23,492 bases of DNA from Gemmatimonadota bacterium (GTDB lineage Bacteria; Gemmatimonadota; Gemmatimonadetes; Gemmatimonadales; GWC2-71-9), in assembly GCA_003220985.1 (NCBI GenBank), contig QHTY01000182.1:486-23977 (forward strand), in the 5' to 3' direction. A program made the position numbers and the translations under genes. Every line of letters starts with the position of its first letter. The stretch's first letter is position 1. Below the pieces are notes generated by a model. The model saw only the letters and a list, made by a program, of their open reading frames with translations. It was not told the origin of the DNA and made no database searches. Below are positions 1 to 7,562 of the stretch, piece after piece.

Positions 1-193
1 TTCATCGTGCTGCTCGTGGCCGGGTTTGCGGGCGCAGTGACCTCGCTCCAGACAGGGTACCAGTTCACCGGGCAGCTGCCCCTCTACGTGGCCGGTGGGG
101 TCATCGTCGAATCGATGATCCTGGAGCTGGGTCCCGTACTCACGGGCCTCATCCTGGCCGGCCGGATCGGCGCGCGCTATGCCGCCGAGCTCG
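1..193 (+). pseudogene. MlaE-type ABC permease fragment (left edge, truncated at inverted junction)
   Basis: Frame 1 reads an internal part of an MlaE/YrbE permease, the inner-membrane subunit of an ABC system that moves phospholipids between the membranes. Visible family features are the hydrophobic stretch starting FIVLLVAGFAGAVTSLQ, then YQFTGQLPLYVAGG, ESMILELGPVLTGL and AGRIGARYAAEL. The gene enters from the left edge at about residue 62 of the family (by alignment to the copy on the other strand) and stops being MlaE-like at about 190, where the sequence turns into the reverse complement of a second mlaE copy. The open frame runs on into mutY by chance and should not be read as a fusion. 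Family assignment is firm; whether the break is biological is not known. Confidence 0.8.
184..193. other. Junction between two inverted mlaE copies
   Basis: The ten bases GCCGAGCTCG, containing the palindrome GAGCTC, are the point where plus-strand mlaE coding sense stops and minus-strand mlaE coding sense begins. They are compatible with both genes: the plus gene expects an alanine-glutamate-leucine codon run here, and the minus gene expects glutamate-leucine-glycine. Such shared short sequence is typical of a microhomology join or of an assembler switching between related sequences. Confidence 0.65.
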
Positions 194-498
194 AGAATCA
201 TCGATTCCGAGATGATTCCACCGGCCACGTAGAGCGGCAGTTGGCCCGTGAACTGGTAGCCGGCCTGGAGACTGGTCACGGCTCCGGCGAACCCGGCGAC
301 CAGGAGCACGATGAAGAGGCTGCCATAGCCGACGGACATCGTCTGCTCGATGGTGCGGGGGACCCAGACGCGCCATTCCAGGATGCCGCGCACCAGATCC
401 AGTACCATAAAAAAGAAGCGCCCCGCGTGGCTGGCGCTGCGCAAGGACCACCGCCCGACATATCGCCGCAGGTCGATGGCGGCGGTGAATGCTCTCAT
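184..498 (-). pseudogene. MlaE-type ABC permease, N-terminal fragment (truncated at inverted junction)
   Basis: Read on the minus strand from ATG at 498, this gives an MlaE-like N-terminus: MRAFTAAIDLRRYVGRW, an amphipathic stretch, EWRVWVPRTIEQTMSVGYGS, then the first membrane segment FIVLLVAGFAGAVTSLQ and ESMILELG. After about residue 104 the frame runs into the antisense of the plus-strand fragment, so the C-terminal 150 or so residues of a normal permease are missing. The start sits only 21 bp from the divergent mutY start, so a promoter for one gene must lie inside the other's 5' region. The two copies differ mainly at third codon positions, so they are diverged homologues and not one molecule folded back. 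Confidence 0.8.
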
Positions 499-519
499 GG
501 CTGTGTATCTTGTGTACGC

Positions 520-1212
520 ATGGCCCCCCCGTCCACCCCTCAGGTACGGAAGCTCTTTATTCGCAAGCTATTGGCCTGGTATAAGAGGAAGGGCCGCGAT
601 CTTCCCTGGCGCGATACTCGCAACCCCTACGCCATCCTCGTCTCTGAATTCATGCTGCAGCAGACGCAGGTGAGCAGAGTCCTGGAGTACTACCCGCGCT
701 TCATGGCGCGCTTTCCCACGATCGCTGCCCTGGCGCGCGCTCGACCCAAAGCCGTGATGGAAGAGTGGGACGGGCTCGGCTATTACGCCCGCGCTCGCAA
801 TCTGCATCAGCTCGCACGCGAGGTTACACGCCGGCATGACGGCACGCTGCCCGACGACCCTGAGGCCCTGCGGACACTCCCCGGTGTCGGACGGTACACA
901 GCGGGAGCGGTGGCGTGCTTTGCGTATGAGAAGCCTGTAGCGGCGGTGGACACGAATGTGCGGCGAGTCCTGGAACGGGCGTTTGCACCTGATGATGTCT
1001 GGAGCCTCGCCGAGACGATGATGCCGACACGCGGGACGACGGCGTGGAAGTTTAATCAAGCGATGATGGAGCTTGGTGCGCTGGTCTGCACGGCGCGAAA
1101 ACCAAACTGCCCGGAGTGTCCCGTCAGGCGTGATTGTTTAACAGGTCGCTCAGCGGTGCGAATTCGAAACCGGCGTTCCGTCCATCCTGGAGAATCCCCG
1201 GCAAAGCGTTAG
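520..1212 (+). CDS. mutY: MutY-type A/G-specific adenine DNA glycosylase, short form
   Basis: A base-excision repair glycosylase of the HhH-GPD superfamily that removes adenine mispaired with 8-oxoguanine. From ATG at 520 it has 230 residues. Seen are the catalytic glutamate E43 in SEFMLQQTQV (the QQTQ run marks MutY rather than Nth), the helix-hairpin-helix LPGVGRYTAG around 120-129, the catalytic aspartate D144 in VDTNVRRVL, and an iron-sulfur loop C190-x6-C197-x2-C200-x5-C206. Most MutY proteins have about 350 residues with a C-terminal NUDIX-like domain that reads 8-oxoG; here the protein ends about 24 residues after the cluster. Its last ~29 codons overlap the 3' end of the convergent deacetylase gene. 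No good ribosome binding site is visible and no later in-frame start fits the domain. Confidence 0.9.
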   Translation: MAPPSTPQVRKLFIRKLLAWYKRKGRDLPWRDTRNPYAILVSEFMLQQTQVSRVLEYYPRFMARFPTIAALARARPKAVMEEWDGLGYYARARNLHQLAREVTRRHDGTLPDDPEALRTLPGVGRYTAGAVACFAYEKPVAAVDTNVRRVLERAFAPDDVWSLAETMMPTRGTTAWKFNQAMMELGALVCTARKPNCPECPVRRDCLTGRSAVRIRNRRSVHPGESPAKR

Positions 1213-1768
1213 CGGTTTGCATGCGATCTCCTTCAGGATCGTATCCGTCTCCATCGTGCAGGAGAACTATTGCCCCCGGCCGCAACCGCTTGCGTACTCG
1301 CCGCCGAATCTCCTCGACTCCCGGTCGCGCGGTGTCAAACACACCGAATGTCCACCCGAATACCGTGTAGCCCATGTCGCGCGCGAGCGAGCGCAGATAT
1401 ACGCTGCGGTGGCCATGCGGGGCGCGGAAAGCGCTCGGCGCGTAACCGATGCTGCCCGCGATCGCCTCATGTGCCGTTCGCAGCTCCCGGCGCACGGTTC
1501 CGCGGCCCGACAACAGCAGCTTCTGATGGTGCTCGGTGTGATTGCCCACAGCGTGGCCCTCATCCGCCACGCACAGCGCCAGCTTGGGGAACCGGCGCAC
1601 ATGTGCGCCCACCATGAAGAACGCGGCCGGCACACGCTCGATGCTGAGGGTCTCGAGGATCGCCTCGGTTGCACGCTCGTTGGGGCCGTCGTCGAACGTC
1701 AGATAGATACGGTGGTCGCGCGGGCCCCGCTCGACCGACGGCCCGAAGATCAGGTCGAGCCCCATCAT
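1124..1768 (-). CDS. Polysaccharide deacetylase (NodB homology, CE4)
   Basis: A metal-dependent carbohydrate esterase 4 domain of 214 residues that would remove N- or O-acetyl groups from a sugar or glycolipid. The NodB motifs are in order: TFDDGP with D26-D27, the metal-binding H77-x3-H81 in NHTEHH, RAPHGH with R115, and a late LLHDGDG. No signal peptide is seen, so it probably acts in the cytoplasm, which fits an intracellular glycolipid intermediate better than cell-wall editing. The chosen ATG at 1768 overlaps the stop of the upstream glycosyltransferase as ATGA; an ATG at 1819 would overlap that gene by 55 bp and adds residues unlike the family. It is the last gene of the long minus-strand run. 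Confidence 0.88.
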   Translation of the reverse strand: MMGLDLIFGPSVERGPRDHRIYLTFDDGPNERATEAILETLSIERVPAAFFMVGAHVRRFPKLALCVADEGHAVGNHTEHHQKLLLSGRGTVRRELRTAHEAIAGSIGYAPSAFRAPHGHRSVYLRSLARDMGYTVFGWTFGVFDTARPGVEEIRRRVRKRLRPGAIVLLHDGDGYDPEGDRMQTANALPGILQDGRNAGFEFAPLSDLLNNHA

Positions 1769-2889
1769 CCCGTCACCCGCCTGTAAACCGCCAGCACACG
1801 CTGCGCCACGAGCGGCCACGCATGCCGCTCGGCGACTCTCCGTCCCTCTTGCATCATCGTCTCACGCCGCGCGCCGTCGTCGATCAGGTCATTCACCGCC
1901 CGTCCCCACCCAGCGGGATCGCCGGGTGGAGCGAATACGGCGTGCGAGTCTCCGGCGAGATCGCGGAAGGCGGGAATGTCCGAGACGACGAGCGGCGTGC
2001 CGCACGCCATCGCCTCGAGCAGCGTCACCCCGAACGAGGCCCGCCTGGTCGGACAGAGGTAGACGTCGGCGCCGCGATAGTAGCCGGGCCGGCCGCCGTT
2101 GGCGTAACCCGCGAAGTGCACGCATGGTCCGAGCCCTCCCCGCCGGGCGGCGCGCTCCATGCGCGAGCGCCACGGACCGTCGCCGACGACCGTCAGACGC
2201 GCGGCGGGATGACGCTCGAGGATGCGCGGCATGGCCGCGAGCACCGTGCCGAGGTCATTGCGCGGCTCGATCCGTCCCAGCCACAGCAGTCGCGGCCCTG
2301 GGGCCCCTTTGGACAGGCCGGGGCGGAAGAACCTCGTGTCGACGCCGTTCGGGATGATTTCCCACGGCGCCGTGAAGTAGCGAGCCATCGCATCGCGCGC
2401 GGCGCTGCTGACCGCGATCGTGGCTGCATGGCGATCGAGCATCCGCTGCAACGGCCGGCGGAAGACGCGACAGCCGACCGAGCTGGGGAACCAGGTGTGG
2501 AACGTGGCGACGACGGGAAGCCCCAAGCGCCACGCCGCCCGCGGCGCCACGAGGCCGAGCGTGGGATTCAGCCCGCCGTGGACATGGACGACATCGAAGC
2601 GCTCGGCGCGAAACAGCTCTTCCAAACGTTTGGTGAGCCGCCATCCGACGGTGATTCTCGCGACGCCGCCATTTGCGTAGATGACGACGCTTGTCCCGAC
2701 GCGGCGCACGTCCGCATGCTCGACCGGCTCCTGGCTCCCGGCTCCGGGCTCCTTCATGTTCGAAGTCACGATGATCGCATGATGCCCCAGCGCCTCCAAT
2801 TCCCGTGCGAGATTGTGCACGTGCTCCGGCACGCCGCCGAGCTGCGGATAGTAGTCCTCCGCGACGAGCGCGATGCGCAACGGCGTCAC
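1765..2889 (-). CDS. GT4-family glycosyltransferase
   Basis: A GT-B fold glycosyltransferase of 374 residues, expected to move a sugar from an NDP-sugar to a lipid or sugar acceptor at the inner face of the membrane. The N-terminal domain begins MTPLRIALVAEDYYPQLGGV (acceptor side, glycine-rich loop) and includes VVHVHGG; the C-terminal domain has PNGVDTRFF, LGRIEPRND, VVGDGP and SFGVTLLEAMACGTP. PimA-like (phosphatidylinositol mannosyltransferase) is a reasonable comparison. Two usual donor-site positions differ: the first glutamate of the E-x7-E motif is alanine, and the lysine normally after the GR..PR motif is asparagine. The linker at about residues 46-52 is written by a 7-bp tandem repeat. 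The GTG start overlaps the upstream stop (GTGA at 2886-2889). Confidence 0.87.
   Translation of the reverse strand: MTPLRIALVAEDYYPQLGGVPEHVHNLARELEALGHHAIIVTSNMKEPGAGSQEPVEHADVRRVGTSVVIYANGGVARITVGWRLTKRLEELFRAERFDVVHVHGGLNPTLGLVAPRAAWRLGLPVVATFHTWFPSSVGCRVFRRPLQRMLDRHAATIAVSSAARDAMARYFTAPWEIIPNGVDTRFFRPGLSKGAPGPRLLWLGRIEPRNDLGTVLAAMPRILERHPAARLTVVGDGPWRSRMERAARRGGLGPCVHFAGYANGGRPGYYRGADVYLCPTRRASFGVTLLEAMACGTPLVVSDIPAFRDLAGDSHAVFAPPGDPAGWGRAVNDLIDDGARRETMMQEGRRVAERHAWPLVAQRVLAVYRRVTG
2726..2752. repeat. Heptamer tandem repeat (GGCTCCC type) inside the glycosyltransferase gene
   Basis: About four imperfect copies of a 7-bp unit, GGCTCCC/GGCTCCG on the plus strand. On the coding strand this reads KEPGAGSQEP. 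The same unit in the same reading frame ends the nucleotidyltransferase gene near 9707-9733. Confidence 0.75.
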
Positions 2890-3731
2890 CGGGGGGGGAC
2901 TCGCTCCGCCAGTCGTTCGACCGCGGACACGACAGCCGCGGGGCGCTCTTCCTGGAGGTAGTGGCCGGCGCCGGGCTCGCTGTCCACCGCGAACGAGACG
3001 AGGGCGTGGTTCATGAGCGCGACTTCCTGCGGCGACACGTCGCCGTCGTGGGGCGCCGTCCCGACCACCAGCGTCACGGGACAGGTGATGTCGCCGAGGC
3101 GCGGCGTAAGCTTCGCCGGCTCGCGCGCGCGAGACATCGCGAGCAAGGTCCGCAGTGTCGCGTCGAAGTCGCGCGCTTCACCGAGCGTGTAGCCCAGCAC
3201 GACGCCGTCCGTGACCCACGAGCGGTCGCCGGAGGAGTCGAGCAGCATACCGCGAATTTTGCGGCGGATGAGGTTGATCCCGCCCAGCAGCTTGATCCAC
3301 GGCACGAAGCGCATCGCGCTGCGGAAACCGGGAGTCGTCGCCTCCTCTGTCGGGCCGCCTTCGAGCGACACGATGCCGCGCACGAGGTCAGGTCTGTCGA
3401 GGGCGAGCCGGAACGCGATGGCCGCGCCGAGCGAATGGGCGAGCACGAGCACCGGCCCGGAGCCGAGCGAGTCGATCACGGCGGCCAGCCGCCGCGACTG
3501 TGCCGCCAGCGAGTAGTCGGCCTTCGGCGGCCGGCTCGAGAAACCCGTACCGAGTGGCTCGATGACGATCGGCCGGAATCCTTGGGCGGCGAGCAGCGGC
3601 AGGACTTTCCGGAACGTGAAGGCCGCACCGAACAGTCCCGGCACGAGGGCGATCGGCCGGCCGTCGCCCGGCCAGGCCTCGACGTGCAGCGTTTCCGCCG
3701 GTGCGACGACGACGTACGGATGCTGAATCAC
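2886..3731 (-). CDS. Alpha/beta-hydrolase
   Basis: A 281-residue alpha/beta-hydrolase fold protein, probably an esterase or thioesterase acting on a lipid-like substrate. The oxyanion-side loop LVPGLFGAAF is near residue 30, the nucleophile is S100 in LAHSLGAA (the usual G-x-S-x-G with H before the serine and alanine at the first glycine), and the general base is H257 in GAGHYLQEE; the acid is probably an aspartate in GTAPHDGD. The GTG start at 3731 overlaps the stop of the phosphatidyltransferase (GTGA). A much longer open frame upstream to 4220 lies antisense-frame inside that gene and has no family likeness. The C-terminus carries a run of eight G on the plus strand at 2891-2898. Substrate unknown. 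Confidence 0.85.
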   Translation of the reverse strand: MIQHPYVVVAPAETLHVEAWPGDGRPIALVPGLFGAAFTFRKVLPLLAAQGFRPIVIEPLGTGFSSRPPKADYSLAAQSRRLAAVIDSLGSGPVLVLAHSLGAAIAFRLALDRPDLVRGIVSLEGGPTEEATTPGFRSAMRFVPWIKLLGGINLIRRKIRGMLLDSSGDRSWVTDGVVLGYTLGEARDFDATLRTLLAMSRAREPAKLTPRLGDITCPVTLVVGTAPHDGDVSPQEVALMNHALVSFAVDSEPGAGHYLQEERPAAVVSAVERLAERVPPR

Positions 3732-4336
3732 AGAGTCTCGAGACGCGCGGCGGCGCGCGACGCGACCGTATTCAAGTCGCCGCCGAGCGTATCCATGTCG
3801 CTTTGAAAGCGACAGTCGATGATCAGGAGCCCCACCACGTACGCAGCAAGATTCACGATAAAGATGGTCGAGAAGATCAGCGGGTACGGCACCCAAATGC
3901 CGAAATACAGCGCGAACCGTTTGACGCCCGGGTCGAGCCGTGATCGATCCACAATCGTGGTGAGCAGGAGGAGGGCGACCGACGCGAGTACGGCGAGTTT
4001 CAGCGACACCAACCCACCCACCGCACAGCCAAGGAAGATCGCGATCTCCGACGCGCGATCGAGCCGCGTATCGAGCCGATGGCCGGCTGCGGAGACGAGT
4101 CCGAACTGTCGCGCGATGCCGCCGTCGAGCCCGTCCAGGACTTGGCCGATCGCGACGAGGACGAGCGCGGGGACGACGCGACCGGTCGCGAAGACGACGG
4201 CGGCGGCCGCGCTCACCCAAAACGCGGCCCAGGTCACCTGGTCGGGCGAGAGCCCGAGGGTGACGTGCAGGAATCGCAGGACCGGGCGAATCCCGCGGTC
4301 TAAAGCGGAGCCAAGAACAGGAGCAAATTCATACAT
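3728..4336 (-). CDS. CDP-alcohol phosphatidyltransferase (second of two)
   Basis: An integral-membrane enzyme of 202 residues that joins an alcohol acceptor to the phosphate of a CDP-activated donor. The complete family signature is present: D68-x2-D71-G72-x2-A75-R76-x8-G85-x3-D89-x3-D93, in VLDGLDGGIARQFG through HRLDTRLD. Roughly six membrane segments can be seen, consistent with the usual 180-220 residue phospholipid-synthase size. The ATG at 4336 overlaps the upstream small membrane protein gene by 37 bp; no later start would keep the first helix. It is distinct in sequence and length from the other phosphatidyltransferase at 6705-7562, so two different acceptors or donors are likely. Which lipid it makes cannot be read from sequence. 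Confidence 0.9.
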   Translation of the reverse strand: MYEFAPVLGSALDRGIRPVLRFLHVTLGLSPDQVTWAAFWVSAAAAVVFATGRVVPALVLVAIGQVLDGLDGGIARQFGLVSAAGHRLDTRLDRASEIAIFLGCAVGGLVSLKLAVLASVALLLLTTIVDRSRLDPGVKRFALYFGIWVPYPLIFSTIFIVNLAAYVVGLLIIDCRFQSDMDTLGGDLNTVASRAAARLETL

Positions 4337-4737
4337 AGCAGCACCACGATGAGAACGGCTTCCTTCGTCCTATCCGAGACTTGGGCGAGAAAGCCTTGCG
4401 TGACCAGCGGTGAGTACGGATACCACGGCATCTTTTCGTAGCCGACGCCGTAGTCCATCGCGAGATGGATAAGGAAGAAGAGCGCCGGCACCCAGGTCCC
4501 CAGGAAAAAACACAGCGGGATGATCCACAGCAGCGCGACCGGCTCTTGCAGTGAGGTGCGCCAATAATATCCCAGTCGTCTGCGGCGACCGACTGCGCGC
4601 AGGTAAAAGGGCGCTTTGATGGCGTGATCGAGGTCCACGCCGACCCCGAAGACATATGCGAGCACGGCGTCGCTGCCCGTGAGCTTGAAGACTCGCACAC
4701 CGAGCGTCGTCGCGAGCGCGTGTGTCACGATCGTCAT
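4300..4737 (-). CDS. Small membrane protein, YdjM/DUF457-like
   Basis: A 145-residue predicted membrane protein. It begins MTIVTHALATTLGVRVF and has GVGVDLDHAIKAPFYLRA, two hydrophobic helices (LLWIIPLCFFLGTW and the C-terminal VLIVVLLCMNLLLFLAPL) and HLAMDYG. The early T-H and the later D-x-D-H pattern recall the DUF457/YdjM membrane-bound metal-dependent hydrolase family, but the match is weak and catalytic activity is not claimed. The ATG at 4737 overlaps the stop of the upstream flippase-like gene (ATGA), and the gene overlaps the next phosphatidyltransferase, so it is made together with both. A longer start at 4794 would lie inside the upstream gene. Confidence 0.7.
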   Translation of the reverse strand: MTIVTHALATTLGVRVFKLTGSDAVLAYVFGVGVDLDHAIKAPFYLRAVGRRRRLGYYWRTSLQEPVALLWIIPLCFFLGTWVPALFFLIHLAMDYGVGYEKMPWYPYSPLVTQGFLAQVSDRTKEAVLIVVLLCMNLLLFLAPL

Positions 4738-5723
4738 ACGGCGGGCTGCCGCTCGGCGACGGGGAGCACCAGCAACAGACCGAGACCGATCCACGCGAAG
4801 TCCCGCACGCGACTGACGATCGAGGTGTACAAGCCGAGCTGGGGATCGAGGCCGAAGAGATTGAAGAGCCCATAATAGGCCCCCTCACGCGCTCCGATCT
4901 CGAACGGCACCATAAACAGGAGGTTTCCCGCGAGCGCTTCGAGCCCGCCGATCGTGAACGCCTGGAGATATCCGAGCCGAGATCCCAGGCTGGCGACGAT
5001 GAGTACGATCTCGAGCATGAAAATGCAGCGGCTCAGGTACTCGAGCACGATCGCTTGCACAAACCGCGCCGGCTGGCGGTGATAGAAACGGGTGATTTGC
5101 GCATCCAGCTCGACGAGCATGGCCCGCCGCGGCTCAAGCCGCGCGGCGAGCCGGCGCATGAGCGGCACTTTGCGCATCCCATTCAGAACGCGCTCGAGCA
5201 CCCCGCTCCGGTGCGCCGACAGCAACAGTGCGATGATCAGCAGCAACACCAGGCCGACACTGCCCAGCAATACCAGGACGGCATCGGGCGTAGCGCGCGG
5301 CAGCAAGGCGAAGGCCATGACGACCGCGGTGAACCACACGAGTACGTACGCAAACGAGTGCAGCATCCGATGGAGAATGACCGATCCGGCGGCGCGTCGT
5401 TTGCCGAGCCATGGCGTGACCGCGACAACGCGGAACGGCTCACCGCCGGCGTTGATGAGGGGCGTGAGGAAATTGAGTGCGCTCGCGGATATCAGAATGG
5501 CGTAGGTACGCCAGTACGGCGGCCGCTTGAACTCTTCCATCGTGAGCTGCCAGGCGAGTGCGCTGCAGGCGTAGACCAGAGCATAGAGCAGCACGATCGG
5601 AACGAACATGAAGCCGGTGCGCGCGGCGTCGGAGAGCAGCTGTCCCACGCCGATCCGTGCGACGAGATAGCCGAAGACGCTCGCGCCGAGGACAAAGAGG
5701 GCGATCTGCAGGGTCCGGCTCAT
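4734..5723 (-). CDS. AglD/UPF0104-type membrane protein (flippase-like, LPG-synthase TM region)
   Basis: A 329-residue polytopic membrane protein with about eight hydrophobic helices, of the family that includes AglD-type proteins and the transmembrane part of lysylphosphatidylglycerol synthase. Typical features are LNFLTPLINAGGEPFRV near residue 85 (the N-x-x-x-P...GGE-P/P-R pattern), a mid-protein basic loop, and FEIGAREGAYYGLF near the C-terminus. Members are thought to flip or move lipid-linked molecules across the membrane, though evidence is thin for most. The start ATG at 5723 overlaps the stop of the Gfo/Idh gene (ATGA), placing a membrane step directly after the dehydrogenase and phosphatidyltransferase in the run. 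Confidence 0.85.
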   Translation of the reverse strand: MSRTLQIALFVLGASVFGYLVARIGVGQLLSDAARTGFMFVPIVLLYALVYACSALAWQLTMEEFKRPPYWRTYAILISASALNFLTPLINAGGEPFRVVAVTPWLGKRRAAGSVILHRMLHSFAYVLVWFTAVVMAFALLPRATPDAVLVLLGSVGLVLLLIIALLLSAHRSGVLERVLNGMRKVPLMRRLAARLEPRRAMLVELDAQITRFYHRQPARFVQAIVLEYLSRCIFMLEIVLIVASLGSRLGYLQAFTIGGLEALAGNLLFMVPFEIGAREGAYYGLFNLFGLDPQLGLYTSIVSRVRDFAWIGLGLLLVLPVAERQPAV

Positions 5724-6721
5724 GCGACCGCGGCATACGATGCCTCGAGCACCGCCGCGACCTGCGCGATGTCGGCCATCGGCCGGGCGCTGTCGCCCGA
5801 GTCGAGCGTGGTCGCGAAGTCACGGAACAGGTCCGCAAACCATTTTGCGTACGAGGCCTTGTCGAGATCGACGGTATGGTCGAACGATTCCGTCTGGCCG
5901 TCGCGCTCGAGCGTCAACATGCCGCCGCTCCACGTGATGCTGCCGCGCTCTCCGCTGAAGCGGATTTCCGTCTCACGGCGCCGCGCGGCCCACGTCAGGA
6001 ACATCGTGGCCATGCGATTGGGATACTCGAACAGGATCTGCGCGGTGTCCTCGACGTCGTAGCCGCCGTGCCGCAGCCGCCCGGTCCAGGCGCGCACCGC
6101 CTGCGGCGGACCGGCGACGTCCAGCAGCTCGTACACGAGATGGGTGCCGTGATCGAGCATCACGCCGCCGCGCCCGGCGGCCCGGCGGCCACGCCAGGGG
6201 ATGGCGTCGTCGCTCGCACCGGAGTCGGCGGCGAGTCGATACACGCGAAACTCCGCCAGATACCATCGGCCGATCACACCGTCGTCGAGCCACTGCTTGA
6301 CCCGGCGCCACACCGGATTGAACCGGTACTGGTGGCACGGCATGACGACACGCCTGGCGTCGAGCGCCGCCGCGGCCAGGCGAGACGCTTCAGCGCGATT
6401 AACCGCCACCGGCTTCTCGCACAGCACGTGATATCCCTGCGACAGTCCCCACAGCGAGAGATCGAGGTGCGTCGATGTCGGGGTGCAGATGTCGACGAAG
6501 TCGAGCGGGCCCAGGTCGGACAGCTTGTCGGGCTGAGATAATAGAGGAATACCGTCGAAGGACCTTGGCGCGTTGGGCGCGTCATCCACGATCCCGACGA
6601 TCTGCAGCCGCGAAGCCACCTGACGGTCCGCGCGGAACGCGGGCAGGTGCCCCAAGCGGGCGATCCCTCCCAGGCCGACGAGGGCGCCGCGATAGACCTT
6701 GGGATCAGGCGAGCTGCGCAT
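5720..6721 (-). CDS. Gfo/Idh/MocA-family oxidoreductase
   Basis: An NAD(P)-dependent dehydrogenase of 333 residues, of the family acting on sugars and inositols. The Rossmann loop is GLGGIARLGHLPAF (residues 16-29), the conserved E102-K103-P104 with the catalytic-region lysine sits in VLCEKPVAVNR, and the C-terminal half has MLDHGTHLVYELLD with D190 and H194, the equivalent of the usual D-x-G-x-H substrate-site motif. Length is normal. Its gene overlaps the preceding phosphatidyltransferase by 17 bp and the following flippase-like gene by 4 bp. In this context it would oxidise a hydroxyl of a sugar or cyclitol, giving a ketone for the aminotransferase encoded three genes upstream or reducing one back. 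Substrate is inferred, not visible. Confidence 0.9.
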   Translation of the reverse strand: MRSSPDPKVYRGALVGLGGIARLGHLPAFRADRQVASRLQIVGIVDDAPNAPRSFDGIPLLSQPDKLSDLGPLDFVDICTPTSTHLDLSLWGLSQGYHVLCEKPVAVNRAEASRLAAAALDARRVVMPCHQYRFNPVWRRVKQWLDDGVIGRWYLAEFRVYRLAADSGASDDAIPWRGRRAAGRGGVMLDHGTHLVYELLDVAGPPQAVRAWTGRLRHGGYDVEDTAQILFEYPNRMATMFLTWAARRRETEIRFSGERGSITWSGGMLTLERDGQTESFDHTVDLDKASYAKWFADLFRDFATTLDSGDSARPMADIAQVAAVLEASYAAVA

Positions 6722-7562
6722 AGACCTTCGGCTCGCGCTCGTGCGCGAGAATCAGGACGACGAGCACCAGATTCAACGGGCCAATCACGATCCAGCAGTA
6801 CGCCGCGGGCCAGTGGGGCACCGCGGTCAGCGCCAGGAGCAGGAAGCGAATGTTTTGCGCGATCCATGCGCAGCCCTGCACAACCCAACGCTGGCGCTCG
6901 GCCCACGAGCGGCGCAGCGATTCGGGCACCTCGCGTCCTGCGTAGGCGCGGGCGAGCGCCGTGGTCCGCGGGAACAGCCATGCCTGCCGGCGCGTGTAGT
7001 CGCCGTAGATCCAGGAAGAGATGCGCTCCCAGAGTGACGCACCGCTCCCCCCCCCGATCGCCGCATCCGCAACGACATCCAGCTCGTCTCCTGCGCCGAC
7101 GGCGAACCGCAAGTACGCCTGCCGAATGAAATCGGCCGCGGCTGCCTGGTAGGAGTGTGAGAACAGCGCGGCGAGCGCCAGCGCGACGCCGCCCCAGTGC
7201 CAATGCGTGACATATAGGCGGGCGGCGAGATGCCCGTAGAGACTGACGAAGCGGCCGCTGTCGGCGAGCCCATCGAGCACGCGGCCCATGCGGGTGGACG
7301 TGCCGCGCAGCCGCGCGAGCTGCCCGTCTACGCTGTCCAGCACGTCGGACAGGATGAACAGCAACACGCCGCTCGCGTTGATCCAGGCGCTGCGATACCA
7401 GAACAGGTGACCGGCGAGCACGCCCAGCACCAAACTCGCGAGCGTCACGGCATCCGCCGAGATGCGCGTCGGCAGGAGCGCGGTCGCCAGGCGCCAACCC
7501 AGCGGCCGGAAGAACCGCCGGTCAGCCCATTCTTCTACAACCGGACCCTTACTGGCGTACAC
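6705..7562 (-). CDS. CDP-alcohol phosphatidyltransferase (first of two, long form)
   Basis: A 285-residue membrane enzyme with the complete signature D76-x2-D79-G80-x2-A83-R84-x8-G93-x3-D97-x3-D101 (VLDSVDGQLARLRG to GRVLDGLAD). It is longer than ordinary phospholipid synthases, with about 100 extra residues between the catalytic helices and the last two helices. In length and neighbourhood (a MobA-like nucleotidyltransferase three genes upstream) it recalls the DIPP-synthase type of phosphatidyltransferase, which uses CDP-inositol. The GTG start at 7562 follows an AGAGG about 10 bases upstream and overlaps the aminotransferase gene by 14 bp. A run of nine C at 7047-7055 lies in the gene and encodes part of a glycine-rich turn; the frame is intact across it. 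Confidence 0.9.
   Translation of the reverse strand: MYASKGPVVEEWADRRFFRPLGWRLATALLPTRISADAVTLASLVLGVLAGHLFWYRSAWINASGVLLFILSDVLDSVDGQLARLRGTSTRMGRVLDGLADSGRFVSLYGHLAARLYVTHWHWGGVALALAALFSHSYQAAAADFIRQAYLRFAVGAGDELDVVADAAIGGGSGASLWERISSWIYGDYTRRQAWLFPRTTALARAYAGREVPESLRRSWAERQRWVVQGCAWIAQNIRFLLLALTAVPHWPAAYCWIVIGPLNLVLVVLILAHEREPKVYAQLA

Noticed and set aside
7..1212. One continuous open frame that would fuse the MlaE fragment to MutY (401 residues).
   Set aside because: Residues between about 190 and 520 are the antisense of the second mlaE copy and resemble no protein; MutY begins cleanly at 520.
520..1212. Endonuclease III (Nth) instead of MutY.
   Set aside because: The glutamate and QQTQ run in SEFMLQQTQV and the absence of the Nth catalytic lysine (the hairpin reads LPGVGRYTAG) favour MutY.
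2886..4220. Extension of the alpha/beta-hydrolase by 163 residues.
   Set aside because: The added part is out of frame inside a phosphatidyltransferase with a complete signature; the GTGA overlap at 3728-3731 gives a natural start.
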